Source of the DNA: Bacteroidota bacterium
GTDB taxonomy: Bacteria > Bacteroidota > Bacteroidia > UBA8524
Assembly (NCBI GenBank): GCA_008933805.1
Contig: WBUH01000014.1
Location: forward strand, 1-64,000
DNA length: 64,000 nt
Reading direction: 5' to 3'
The notes under the pieces are model-generated. The model had not been told where the DNA came from, did not search any database, and was given only the letters and a program-made list of their open reading frames with translations. The position numbers were made by a program, and so were the translations under genes. This document shows, piece after piece, positions 34,801-44,612 of this stretch (positions are counted from its first letter, which is position 1; every line of letters starts with the position of its first letter).

Positions 34801-34821
34801 CCCGTGTATTTAAACACGAGG
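34801..34821 (-). terminator. Hairpin after tandem paralogue 3
   Basis: CGTGT (34803-34807) / ACACG (34814-34818) around ATTTAA. On the minus strand the stem is followed by a T-rich run. It lies about 40 nt downstream of the stop of the 967-residue gene (34861). A CAAAGATA (minus TATCTTTG, 34706-34713) that could serve paralogue 4 lies 22 nt before its chosen start at 34684. Confidence 0.4.
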
Positions 34822-34860
34822 CCGTTTTGCAATTACAATATACTTTAAAATGAAACGTTG

Positions 34861-37764
34861 CTAGCGCAATACAGCCACTTGGGCTATCCCTTGTTTACCA
34901 TCAACGGTGGTTATTTTAATCATATAGGTGGCAGTACTTAAACCCTCAGTATTTATAATAGCTTTTTTGCCTTCAATATTTATGGGTGCATTCCAAACCC
35001 TGCCCAAAGCGTCAGTTATTGTTACAGCACTTATTTCAACATCAGCTTCAACAACTACAAAGTCATTTGCAGGGTTGGGGTATAGTTTTACGTTTGCTGG
35101 GATTAGTTCGCCAACACCCACATTCGAAGTCACCACTATTACATCGGTTTTTTCAACCGTATCAGCGCAAGAGCCCTTGGTAGCAACTAAAACAACGGTG
35201 TATTTACCCTCGGTAGTAAATGTGTAAGTAGTGTGGCGTTGTGTGCTGGTATGTACTACTGCGCCTGTGCTGTCTTTTACTATCCAATTCCACGTTGCAG
35301 AGGTATCAGCAGTGGTATTAAACAAACCCACCATTAAAGGTTTGTTTCCCATATTAGTGCTGGGCATAAAATCAGCGATAGGAGTAGCATTAATGGTTAT
35401 CGGAGTAGTTTTTTCGCCCAAGCAACCTGTAGTTGGGTCGGTATAAGAATATTTCAGTGTAAAGCTGCCTGCACCGCTGGTATTGGTATTAAAATCAGTA
35501 CCGGTAACAGAAGGTCCGCTCCATGCACCGCCTGTTGGTGAAGCCGTTAATGAAACCAGTCCTGTGTTTTGACAATGGCTGCCGGGTGCAGTTAGGTTAA
35601 CAACGGGCAAATCATTAATGGTAACGGAGTCTGTTTTGGTGCTTTGGCAACCCAAATCATCGGTTACAGTTGTATAAAAATATATTTTGCCTGCTGAAAC
35701 GGATGGGCTAAGGGCAATATTTTCTCCGCTTTTTGAGAAAATAGGCCAATCAACCGTGTGTGTGCCTAAACCTCCTGAGGTGGTGGATGAAAGCCTTATA
35801 GAATCGCCCACACATTGCGTATGATCGTGAGTTAAGGTTACGATTGGAGCTGAAGCAAATACATCATGTGTTTGGGTAAGTAAACAACCCGAACTATCAG
35901 CTAATGCAAAAACGAATTGTTTTGAGGCTGTTAATTTTGTGCGGATAACCGCTTGACCTGTCGCAAAACCTGACCATTGGTAAACAGGTTTAATGGTATT
36001 GCTTACTGTAGCGGTAAGGGTAATACTGTCGTTTACACATTTAGCAGTATCGCCGCTAAGTACAGCGGTTGGATTATAGTATTTTACCAGCACAGTGTCT
36101 TTTGCTACGCAACCTGCAGAGTCGGTTAGCTCAAGCCCGAAAGTATTTGTTCCCAACGCCAATGTTTTTGCAATAGCAGCGGTTGAGTCACCCGTGCTCC
36201 ATTGGTATTTAAATGGGGCGTTTCCGTTGGTAATTGCTGATGAAACCGTATAAGCGGAAGTAAAGCATACCGAACTGTCTTTACCCACCTGTACCGACAT
36301 AAAATTGGATTGTGGGATAAATATTGAATCGTTGTAAGTACGAGTATCGCAAAAAGCATTAGAGCTAACTACCATTTTTATCTTGTGCCAGCCCGATTCT
36401 TTCACATCATTAACAGTAAGAAGATTGGCTGTAGGCTCCGTATAGGTGTTATTGGCCGATTTGATTTCGAAAAGAGTATTAAAACCAGAGGTTACGGATG
36501 AGCCATTTATAAAGGCAGCATCTAACCTTCGGCAGCTTAGTGCTTTGTTTAAAGCAAAGCTATCGGGCATGTGAGGCCCTATGCGCAGCTTATACACTTT
36601 TGTGCTGCTTCCTCTTAGGGGGCAAACGTTATCAAATACTTTTGCAAGTATTTCTAAGGGTTTGTTTGAGTTTACTTCGGCCGAGTCTAATGTTACACAT
36701 ACTTTCATTATCGGCCTTTTTACAGTGCCTATGTTTGTTATTACAACACTATCCAATAAATGGTCGAACGTAAAAGTTAAAGTATCATCAGTATCGTAAT
36801 CATCAGCCGTAATGTTGAAACAATAAGTTGATGAAGTACCGCACATCATAATATCATCAGATGTGGTTGTAAATAAAGGGATTTTATTATTTGGCGAGGG
36901 AATAACCATGTGGTGCAAATCTCTAATAACCGTACCTATTTTGGTTTTTACTCCGTTAATCATGCGCCATTCGCTAACTTTAACTGAAATAACAAAAACC
37001 TCATTTTGTCTAGTTGGTCTAAACCTAATAAGACCGGTAGAGTTATCAAAATGGAAGCCGGCAGGAAGACTAAGGTTTGCATTTGGAAAGCCCAGAAAGG
37101 TAAGAGGTTTGGTTGGAGACCATGAACCGGAATAACTTATTATAGTATCAAGACCCGAGTATGGGTCAATTAGCTCATAGGTGAGCATATCATAATTAGG
37201 GTCGGTGTTTTTAAAATTCAGGCTAATATCTTGACCTACGGGAAGAAGTACCTGTGGGGTAGATGAAAAAACCGGCGATGAATTGGTTGGCGCAAGGCAT
37301 TTGTTTATGGTAGCCTCTGTATAAAAGTAATTCCCTGCTGCGCCGGTAGTGATGTTTGCTGCCCGGCAACAATCCTTCCAGCCTAAACGGTAAAAACAAC
37401 AGGTATCTCCGCCAATATAAACAGTAGTTGTATAAACGCGGTCTTCAACACCGTATGCGTAGCTGCCTGTGCAGCGGCTTTGCATACTACAGTTAATCCC
37501 CACACCGGTAATATCAGTAGATGAAATTAGGGTTAAAGGAAAGTAGGTAGTTTTGCAGGCTGATGTAACACTTATGGGGGGGATTGGTGCAACAATAGAA
37601 TTGCAATCTCTGTACAGGTGTAAAGTAACCAATAAGCTATCGTTACCCTTGTTTACATAAGTTATGTCGGCACCTATTACGTGCCCTGCTTTGGTGTCTT
37701 GTGCAGCAATGCATAAAAATGCAATCGCAAAAAATAGTTGGTAAAAAGCCTTCTTCATAATCAA
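34861..37764 (-). CDS. Tandem T9SS surface protein 3 (three Ig repeats)
   Basis: A 967-residue member; the Met at residue 3 is an alternative start. Signal peptide to about 26, N-terminal module ('HVIGADITY', 'LYRDCNS', 'CCFYRLGWKDCC', 'TFLGFPN', 'FRPTRQNE', 'DNVCPLRG'), linker domain, three Ig-like repeats ('GKDSSVC', 'GDTAKC', 'HDHTQC'), 'GGAWSGPSVTG' domain, PKD domain of the 'W-N-W-I-V-K-D' subtype (similar to paralogue 2), and a T9SS type A domain nearly the same as that of paralogue 4. It begins 2 nt after paralogue 2 ends, so these two are probably one transcript. Exported; ligand unknown. Confidence 0.84.
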   Translation of the reverse strand: MIMKKAFYQLFFAIAFLCIAAQDTKAGHVIGADITYVNKGNDSLLVTLHLYRDCNSIVAPIPPISVTSACKTTYFPLTLISSTDITGVGINCSMQSRCTGSYAYGVEDRVYTTTVYIGGDTCCFYRLGWKDCCRAANITTGAAGNYFYTEATINKCLAPTNSSPVFSSTPQVLLPVGQDISLNFKNTDPNYDMLTYELIDPYSGLDTIISYSGSWSPTKPLTFLGFPNANLSLPAGFHFDNSTGLIRFRPTRQNEVFVISVKVSEWRMINGVKTKIGTVIRDLHHMVIPSPNNKIPLFTTTSDDIMMCGTSSTYCFNITADDYDTDDTLTFTFDHLLDSVVITNIGTVKRPIMKVCVTLDSAEVNSNKPLEILAKVFDNVCPLRGSSTKVYKLRIGPHMPDSFALNKALSCRRLDAAFINGSSVTSGFNTLFEIKSANNTYTEPTANLLTVNDVKESGWHKIKMVVSSNAFCDTRTYNDSIFIPQSNFMSVQVGKDSSVCFTSAYTVSSAITNGNAPFKYQWSTGDSTAAIAKTLALGTNTFGLELTDSAGCVAKDTVLVKYYNPTAVLSGDTAKCVNDSITLTATVSNTIKPVYQWSGFATGQAVIRTKLTASKQFVFALADSSGCLLTQTHDVFASAPIVTLTHDHTQCVGDSIRLSSTTSGGLGTHTVDWPIFSKSGENIALSPSVSAGKIYFYTTVTDDLGCQSTKTDSVTINDLPVVNLTAPGSHCQNTGLVSLTASPTGGAWSGPSVTGTDFNTNTSGAGSFTLKYSYTDPTTGCLGEKTTPITINATPIADFMPSTNMGNKPLMVGLFNTTADTSATWNWIVKDSTGAVVHTSTQRHTTYTFTTEGKYTVVLVATKGSCADTVEKTDVIVVTSNVGVGELIPANVKLYPNPANDFVVVEADVEISAVTITDALGRVWNAPINIEGKKAIINTEGLSTATYMIKITTVDGKQGIAQVAVLR

Positions 37765-37766
37765 TA

Positions 37767-40700
37767 TTATTTAGTAATAATAAAACTGTATTGATATTGT
37801 ACCCCGAATATATCCGTAAGTAATAGATGATATACACCGGCTTCAAAAGCATCAGTGGCAATTGTTGCCTTTTGCGCACCAATATCAGGTACTCCTGCGT
37901 TTATTGTGCGGCCTGTAATGTCGGTAATACGGATAGCAGCAATGTTTTCACCTTCTACGGTAAGCATATTGCTTAATGCAACGGGGTTGGGGTATATTTT
38001 GTAATGTGAATTTGCAATGGATTGTATTCCTACATTTTTAGTAACAGTTATCAGGTCTTTCTTTTCAATGGTGTCTGAACAAGTGCCGTTAGATACTATC
38101 AGTCTTACATTGTAGGTACCCAAGCTTGTAAACGTATACGTAAAGTTTTGTTGGGTTGATGTGGTTACTATTGTGTTGGCAGCATTTGTTATTAACCAGT
38201 TCCAGCTGCTGGCTCCTCCTGATGTTAAGTCAAGAAACTGAACGGTAAGCGGTAGGTTGCCTACGTTATTACTATTTGTAAAGGCTGCAACAGGTACGTT
38301 ATTGGTAACGTGTATGTTTACGGTATCTGTCATCGGGCAACTGTTTGACCCCATAAAGCTGTAGAACAAACTGTGGTTACCACTACCTGCAACGGCAGGG
38401 TTAAACGAAGTGCCTGTAACGCCATTGCCTTGCCAGCTTCCTGTACTTGGCGATGCCATTAATGCAACGGGTTGAGCATTGGCGCAAACCTGCGCGGGTG
38501 CCGTAATGGTTGCCCTGTTTCTGGGGTGTACACTAACTCTGATATCATCATCGTCTTGACAGCCAAAACTATCAGTAACAATAACCTTATAAGTGTTGGT
38601 TGTATAAACCGCAAACGAGGTAGTATCAGTAGTAGCACCGTTAACCCAACTGTAAGTATAAGGGGCTTTGCCTATTGATGCGGTTGCTTTTAGTGCGGCG
38701 GTAGCTCCGTAGCAGACCGTAAAATCAGCACCGGCAAACGCCATTGGGTTTTGGAAGGGAGTCATAAACAATGTATCGGTAGCTGAACATGCAACGCTAT
38801 CGGTTACAGTTACCCTTATCTGGCGGGTAGCAAGCGAAACAGTAAACAAAAATATAGGCGATGTGGGAGATAATGAATTCCATGAATAAGTCAAAGGCCC
38901 GCTACCTCCACTACTTGCTGAGGCATCAAGGGTAATTTTTGTGCCAACGCATGCACTATCTGTAGCAGGTAACGAAACAGTGATGGCAGGATTGCTTTTT
39001 ACCACTAAGGTATCGTAGGCAATACAACCTCTGCTGTCTGTTATAGAAATGGTAAACACAGAGTCAGCGGTTGGGGTATAAGTATAAGAAGCTTTGTTGG
39101 TTTGAATAATAGGCCAGGGGAACGAGAACGGACCTGCCCCGTCAACCGCAGTGGCAACTACAGTAGCAGATTTGTTGTGGCAAATAACCCTATCGGCACC
39201 TAAATCAAGGCTAAACTTAAATACATTTACTTTTCGGGTAATAATGTCGTAACAGCCTGTAGAATCAGTTACTTTTAAATTAAATCGGGCAGAGTCGTTT
39301 ATCTGTCGGGTGATGCTTTGTGTAGTGTCAATGCCAACCCATTCATATTTAAAAGGCGCAATACCCGATACGGGTTTGGCGGTTAATTGCAGTTGTGTAT
39401 AACGGCATACGGTTGTATCAGGACCAATAGAAGCAAGTGGCGCTGAAACAGCCACACGTATAGAATCAGTACCTAAGCAACCTGCTCCGTCAACCGCAGT
39501 TACTTTGTAGTACTTAGTAGCCAGCATAGGTATTCTTGCAATACCGCTGTGTTCAGTAGCATTGTCATCCCACCAAAACTTATACGGACCGCTGCCGTTT
39601 GAGGGTGTAGCGCTAAGTTGCAGAGTATCAAATTTGCACGATACAGTATCGTTTGAGGTGTTTAATTGCAGGGCGTATAACGGAGAAATAAAAACAGAAT
39701 CACGCTCATAATTGCCAAAACAGCCAAACTTGTTTTTACTCCTTATGGCAAAGTGGTTCCAGCCCGGCTTGTTGAAGTACATAATTGCCGAGTCGCCGAT
39801 AATGGTATCAAAAAATCCGTTTTCAATTTTCCAGTCAAGCGTAAGGTCGGGAAAAGAATCCTTATAAGCCTTTACAATTACCTTGTTGCAACCCACCACC
39901 ACTTTTTCAACAGCGTGGTTACTGCTGTCATAACCCTTCCTTACATAAATGGCATGTGTATTTTGCATATAAGCATTGGCAACGCATTGATTGCTGATAG
40001 TACCTACAACATACAAGTAGGGGGCTCTTCTAATTTGCGCGATGGTTGGGGTCCAGCATAAGGTGGCCATTGGGTTGGGTGTATTGGTTACGTTGGTAAT
40101 AGTTGCACCCGGTATATTCTGGCTCCAGCCGGCAAAAAAGGTAGTGTCAACGCCACCTGTAGTGATGTTTATACATTTGCTTACACCGCTGCATGTAGAC
40201 TCATCGGCAGTGCTAATTGTCGGCATACTCATGTTTGCAGATGAAACAACATTAACCATTATCTCTAATCTACTAAAGCCTACCAACGTTTCGGTTCCGT
40301 TTACTTTTCGGTATTCCCGTGCTTCAATACAAACTATCCCTATTTCATTCTGTTTGGTTGGTCTAAAATTAATTTCTCCCGTAACATTATCCATGCGAAA
40401 ACCGGCAGGGTTAGAAAGGCTTACGTTTGGAAAGCCTAAAAATGTAAGCGGTTTTGTGTAGCTAAAACTTCCGGCATAGGAAGCAACAGTACTGGCTGCA
40501 GTATAAGCAGGGGCCAGTATAAACGACACTGAATCTTGAGTGTCGTCATACTCCATCATGGCGTGGTTAATGGTAATATCCTTTCCTACGGGGAGTAAAA
40601 AGCGGGGATGTTGTACCAGTTTGGGAGCGGTATTTTTTCCGCCGCATTTATTTACCCATGCAAAGTTGTACATATCAGTAGTGGCCATGCCTGTTGAAAT

Positions 40701-41120
40701 GGCTCCGCTGCGGCAGCACTCAGTTATTGCAAAACTATACTCGCACGCACCGCCTGAAATGTTAATTGTATCCGCAAATTCCCAAGCCTCAATACCATAA
40801 TTTCCTGAGCTTGTGCAACGACTGCCTAACGTACAGCCTGATAGGGAATATAAATGGGTGATATCGGTTTTGTTGATATACGTTGTTGTGCTGGTAAATG
40901 TACCCGTTGATTTTCCGGTAACTGTAAGTACAGGACTTGAAGGGACTAAGCCATTGCAATCACGGTATAGTGTTACGTAAACGATATAGTTAACTGAATC
41001 GATGGCTTTATAAGTAATATGTGAGCCCATGGTTGCATTTGCTGATGCCGAATAAATCTGGCTTAAAAAAATAAGCGAAAAAATAAATGCACCTCGTAAT
41101 TGATAAAATTTCCTTTTCAT
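37767..41120 (-). CDS. Tandem T9SS surface protein 2 (five Ig repeats)
   Basis: About 1117 residues from the ATG at 41120, which opens a good signal peptide ('MKRKFYQLRGAFIFSLIFLS'); the frame is open to 41189. Domain order: N-terminal module ('TMGSHITY', 'LYRDCNG', 'ITECCRSGAISTG', 'TFLGFPN', 'FRPTKQNE'), linker domain, five Ig-like repeats ('SNDTVSC', 'GPDTTVC', 'GADRVIC', 'ATDSAC', 'GADFTVC', about 80 residues each), 'TGSWQGNGVTG' domain, PKD domain and T9SS type A domain ('YKIYPNPVAL'). The stop is 2 nt before paralogue 3. Likely exported rod-like surface protein; ligand unknown. Confidence 0.84.
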   Translation of the reverse strand: MKRKFYQLRGAFIFSLIFLSQIYSASANATMGSHITYKAIDSVNYIVYVTLYRDCNGLVPSSPVLTVTGKSTGTFTSTTTYINKTDITHLYSLSGCTLGSRCTSSGNYGIEAWEFADTINISGGACEYSFAITECCRSGAISTGMATTDMYNFAWVNKCGGKNTAPKLVQHPRFLLPVGKDITINHAMMEYDDTQDSVSFILAPAYTAASTVASYAGSFSYTKPLTFLGFPNVSLSNPAGFRMDNVTGEINFRPTKQNEIGIVCIEAREYRKVNGTETLVGFSRLEIMVNVVSSANMSMPTISTADESTCSGVSKCINITTGGVDTTFFAGWSQNIPGATITNVTNTPNPMATLCWTPTIAQIRRAPYLYVVGTISNQCVANAYMQNTHAIYVRKGYDSSNHAVEKVVVGCNKVIVKAYKDSFPDLTLDWKIENGFFDTIIGDSAIMYFNKPGWNHFAIRSKNKFGCFGNYERDSVFISPLYALQLNTSNDTVSCKFDTLQLSATPSNGSGPYKFWWDDNATEHSGIARIPMLATKYYKVTAVDGAGCLGTDSIRVAVSAPLASIGPDTTVCRYTQLQLTAKPVSGIAPFKYEWVGIDTTQSITRQINDSARFNLKVTDSTGCYDIITRKVNVFKFSLDLGADRVICHNKSATVVATAVDGAGPFSFPWPIIQTNKASYTYTPTADSVFTISITDSRGCIAYDTLVVKSNPAITVSLPATDSACVGTKITLDASASSGGSGPLTYSWNSLSPTSPIFLFTVSLATRQIRVTVTDSVACSATDTLFMTPFQNPMAFAGADFTVCYGATAALKATASIGKAPYTYSWVNGATTDTTSFAVYTTNTYKVIVTDSFGCQDDDDIRVSVHPRNRATITAPAQVCANAQPVALMASPSTGSWQGNGVTGTSFNPAVAGSGNHSLFYSFMGSNSCPMTDTVNIHVTNNVPVAAFTNSNNVGNLPLTVQFLDLTSGGASSWNWLITNAANTIVTTSTQQNFTYTFTSLGTYNVRLIVSNGTCSDTIEKKDLITVTKNVGIQSIANSHYKIYPNPVALSNMLTVEGENIAAIRITDITGRTINAGVPDIGAQKATIATDAFEAGVYHLLLTDIFGVQYQYSFIITK

Positions 41121-41231
41121 AAAAGATGGTATAGGCTTGTATAAGAAAGATACGTTGGTGTAGGTTATACGTTGCTTATTTATGGGCAATTTATTTGTAA
41201 TTATTTAACAATGCCTTGTGAGAGAGGGCAT

Positions 41232-44200
41232 TTACTCATGTATAACAATCAATTTATATACATAATTTTTTTTGTCGTTATACTCAAGATGAAGCAGGTA
41301 GAGGCCTGTTTCAATATTGGGCAAGAACACCGTATGCTCGGTTTGTTCATGTTCAGTACTAATTGAAATTTCACGGCCTTGTATATCGTACAATTTAATG
41401 GTATTTATTTCCCTACCCTTAACAAATACTTTAGTAGCGGCAGGGTTGGGATAAATTATAAAAGGATTTTCATCTGCATTAATACCCACTTTCAGTTGCC
41501 CAATTACAGCATTGTTCACTGTTGTTTCCCCGTAGCATTTACCATCTCCCGCAGTTAAACGGATGCTATACTTTCCTACTGTAGTTATTGTGAATGATGG
41601 ATTTTTATTGGTAGAGGTATGCGTAACGGTGTCAAATTCATTTCGTACTTCCCACTGCCATGTGTTTGCAGGCGGCGGGGTTGTGTTGGTAAGGTTAATT
41701 GTAAAAGGAACAATACCGGTATCAATATCTACTGTAAATGAAGGTACGGGAACTGTATCAACAAGTGCGGTGGTGGTGTCTGCTGAAATACAGCCGAAAG
41801 TATCCGTAAAAGAGTAAGCAAGAATATGTATTCCGGCTCCTGCTTGTTGGGGGCTAAACACATTGCCGCTTACCCCGTTGCCCAACCACGTGCCGCCAGT
41901 GGGCAGTACTTGCAGTGTTTGCAGAGTATCGTTTTGGCAAAGCTGCGGAAGGGGTGTAAATGTTGCTTTGCTTGTTGGATGCACGTTAACGGCTACAGTA
42001 TCAAAGCCTACACAATTATTGCTATCCGTACACTTTACTACATAACTTTTTTGTGATGTAACTAACGTGCTGAAGGTATCAGTGGCGTGTGTATTATCCC
42101 ACAAATAGCTAAACGGTGCTGTACCTGCGCTATTGGTAGCCTTAAAAGTTAAGGTGGTACCCTTGCACACAACACTATCAGCCCCTGCATTGGGCAATGG
42201 GTTGGGGTTGGCTGTCACTGTAATAGTATCTAATCCAACGCAACCAAAAGCATCGGTTATTTTTAAGTAATGTGTTTGGGTAGCATTTACGGTAACGCGC
42301 AACGTATCTGTTGTATAAGTGGTGTCCCACAAATAAGAAACAGGCATAACCCCGTTGTGCCCTTTTACTTTAAGGGTAATATCGCCCCCTTTACAAACAC
42401 CTGTATCAGCGGTTGCATTTATTAGCAGTTTGGGCAGTACAGTAACTTGTACACTGTCATACAACTCACACCCGTTGCCGTCTTTAGCTTTTAGTACAAA
42501 TAAAGAGTCTTTGGTAAGGTTTAATGCAGTTATCGTGTTTGAAATATTAGAAGTACCAATCCATTCATACTTTAATGGGTTTTTAAAGTTGGTTGCGGTG
42601 GCAGCCATTGAAACGGATGTGGCATAACAGATGGTAGTATCAGGGAAATTGGTAAGCTTAAAAGGGTACACAGTATAATATACCGAATCAGCCAATGATG
42701 AGCAGCCATTACTGTCTTTTGCAATTACATGAAACCATTTGCTGTTGTTAAGACTGCGTGCAAGGGTTTGCCCGGTGTCGGTTCCGTTCCATATAAAAGT
42801 GTAGGGAGCTTTTGATATTACCGATATAACAGCCTCAAGGGTAAACGATGTTTTGGGGCATACCGTTTTGGCCATTCCGGCCGATACCGTTGGGATACTG
42901 TTTACCGTTGCGATTATATTTTTTGATGCCACACAGCGGTTATTATCAGTTACAATAACTTTATAAGCAGCAGTGGCAACAGGGAGGTTATACAAAGAGG
43001 CACTATTGGATAAACCTGCGCCGTTTAAACTCCAGCTGTAGGTAAACGGGGCAATACCGTTTAAGGGTGTTGCAAACAGTGGTATCGAGTCGCCCGTACA
43101 TAAGGTGGTATCGTTTGTGGCAGAAATTTGAAACTTGTACGAAGTGGCAGGAATATATACCGAATCAACTAACGGGTCGCTGGTGCAAGGGGCACTTGTA
43201 CGAAGCAGCACCGAAAACTTGTTCCAACCCGTATCGGCAAACGAAACACTCAACGAGTCGCCATTAATTTGCCAGGCTATCACTGAATCAATGGGCTGAA
43301 AGTGGAAAGTAGCTTGGGCTAATGATTTTTTTGTGATTAACTTAATTCGGGCGGTATTACACGATACCGACTTGCCCCCTAAACCAAAGTAGCTGCTATC
43401 CGGTGTCTCTTTTGCACTGAAGATAAAACTCCTTGCGGCGGTGCCATTTTTGGGGCAACTGTTGTCGCGTACAGTAGCAACAATAAAATTTGTGTTGTCT
43501 AAATCGCTGGTTTGTGCTGTCCAGCATACTTCAGCAACAGCATTTTTTCCATTGTAAGTAATGGTAGTGGTTGCACCCGGTAATAGTTTTGCAAACGAGA
43601 TAAAAGTACTGTCACTAGTGTCCGAATCTGAGGAAGTAATGGTAATGCACTGTTTTTTACCCACACAGGCAACAGTATTGCTTCCGGATAGTTTGGGCAT
43701 TTTGTTTATACTGTCTAACATCACAAAAAAAGTGCCTTCAAGCCTTGTTTGGCCAATTACGGTTCGGCTGTTTCCTGATTTTCGCCACTCAGTAATTTGT
43801 ATACAGTAGGATGAAATTTCGTTGTTTTTTGTGGGCCTGAACATAAATGAACCGTTTACACTATCTAAACGAAACCCTGACGGAAAGATAAGGGAGGCAT
43901 TAGGGAACCCAAGAAACGTAACGGGTTTTTGCCAATTGCTTGATGCTGCCCCCAACGGAGCCACAAGGTTATAGCTTAACGAATCGGTATCATCGGAAAA
44001 GCCGTGGTTATGAATAAAATCTTGCCCTAATGGTAGTATGAATTGCGGTGGTAAGGAGTAAACAGCACTGGTATTGGCACCCAGGCATTTATCAATCCAT
44101 ACACTGTTTGATAGGGGGGTGCTTGCAGCACCATTGGTAATATAAGAGGGGCGGCTGCCAGTATCGTACTCAAAATAATAACGGCAGGCACCTGATGAAA

Positions 44201-44540
44201 CATCAACGGTGGTTTTATAAACAAGCTCTTGAATGCCTAAAGGGAAAGAACCGCTGTTACAAGTTGTTTGGGTAGTACAACCGTTAAAAGAGCCTGTAAC
44301 ATCTCTAACTGATTGCAGGGTGGTGCTAGCTGTATATATTCCTGATGATTTACCTGTAACTTTTATGTTGGGGGTGTTTACAGAACTTCCCGCGCAATCA
44401 CGGTATAGGGTTAAATATACTTCGTAGGTAACGGAGTCGATAGCTTTATAACCTATATAAGAGCCAACTATATTTTGACCGGGAACTGTTTTACAAAGCA
44501 GCGCAATTATAAAAACAAGAAGAAATCTTTTCATACGCAA
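41232..44540 (-). CDS. Tandem T9SS surface protein 1 (five Ig repeats)
   Basis: The first array gene in transcription order, 1102 residues. Signal peptide to about 21, N-terminal module ('IVGSYIGY', 'LYRDCAG', 'TFLGFPN', 'FRPTKNNE', 'DNSCPKNG'). The double cysteine is replaced ('YDTGSRPSYITNG'). Then a linker domain, five Ig-like repeats ('TNDTTLC', 'AKTVC', 'PDTTIC', 'ADTGVC', 'GADSVVC'), the 'GGTWLGNGVSG' domain, a PKD domain and a T9SS type A domain ('FIIYPNPAAT'). It is separated from the desaturase upstream by a hairpin. Exported; ligand unknown. Confidence 0.84.
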   Translation of the reverse strand: MRMKRFLLVFIIALLCKTVPGQNIVGSYIGYKAIDSVTYEVYLTLYRDCAGSSVNTPNIKVTGKSSGIYTASTTLQSVRDVTGSFNGCTTQTTCNSGSFPLGIQELVYKTTVDVSSGACRYYFEYDTGSRPSYITNGAASTPLSNSVWIDKCLGANTSAVYSLPPQFILPLGQDFIHNHGFSDDTDSLSYNLVAPLGAASSNWQKPVTFLGFPNASLIFPSGFRLDSVNGSFMFRPTKNNEISSYCIQITEWRKSGNSRTVIGQTRLEGTFFVMLDSINKMPKLSGSNTVACVGKKQCITITSSDSDTSDSTFISFAKLLPGATTTITYNGKNAVAEVCWTAQTSDLDNTNFIVATVRDNSCPKNGTAARSFIFSAKETPDSSYFGLGGKSVSCNTARIKLITKKSLAQATFHFQPIDSVIAWQINGDSLSVSFADTGWNKFSVLLRTSAPCTSDPLVDSVYIPATSYKFQISATNDTTLCTGDSIPLFATPLNGIAPFTYSWSLNGAGLSNSASLYNLPVATAAYKVIVTDNNRCVASKNIIATVNSIPTVSAGMAKTVCPKTSFTLEAVISVISKAPYTFIWNGTDTGQTLARSLNNSKWFHVIAKDSNGCSSLADSVYYTVYPFKLTNFPDTTICYATSVSMAATATNFKNPLKYEWIGTSNISNTITALNLTKDSLFVLKAKDGNGCELYDSVQVTVLPKLLINATADTGVCKGGDITLKVKGHNGVMPVSYLWDTTYTTDTLRVTVNATQTHYLKITDAFGCVGLDTITVTANPNPLPNAGADSVVCKGTTLTFKATNSAGTAPFSYLWDNTHATDTFSTLVTSQKSYVVKCTDSNNCVGFDTVAVNVHPTSKATFTPLPQLCQNDTLQTLQVLPTGGTWLGNGVSGNVFSPQQAGAGIHILAYSFTDTFGCISADTTTALVDTVPVPSFTVDIDTGIVPFTINLTNTTPPPANTWQWEVRNEFDTVTHTSTNKNPSFTITTVGKYSIRLTAGDGKCYGETTVNNAVIGQLKVGINADENPFIIYPNPAATKVFVKGREINTIKLYDIQGREISISTEHEQTEHTVFLPNIETGLYLLHLEYNDKKNYVYKLIVIHE

Positions 44541-44558
44541 TGAGGTTATAACCTAAAG

Positions 44559-44578
44559 AACCCATATATCTATGGGTT
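44559..44578 (-). terminator. Hairpin between desaturase and tandem array
   Basis: AACCCATA (44559-44566) / TATGGGTT (44571-44578), 8 perfect bp with a 4-nt loop, 35 nt after the desaturase stop. On the minus strand it is followed by TTCTTT. Likely terminator that sets the array apart as its own transcription unit. Confidence 0.5.
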
Positions 44579-44612
44579 GTTGCCTATGAGAGTATGGGTT
44601 TCGTCTAAAAAG

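Noticed and set aside
24174-44540. Array as a polyketide or non-ribosomal gene cluster
   Set aside because: The large ORFs carry signal peptides, Ig/PKD modules and T9SS domains; no biosynthetic catalytic motifs are present. The PPTase at 58926 is unrelated by position.
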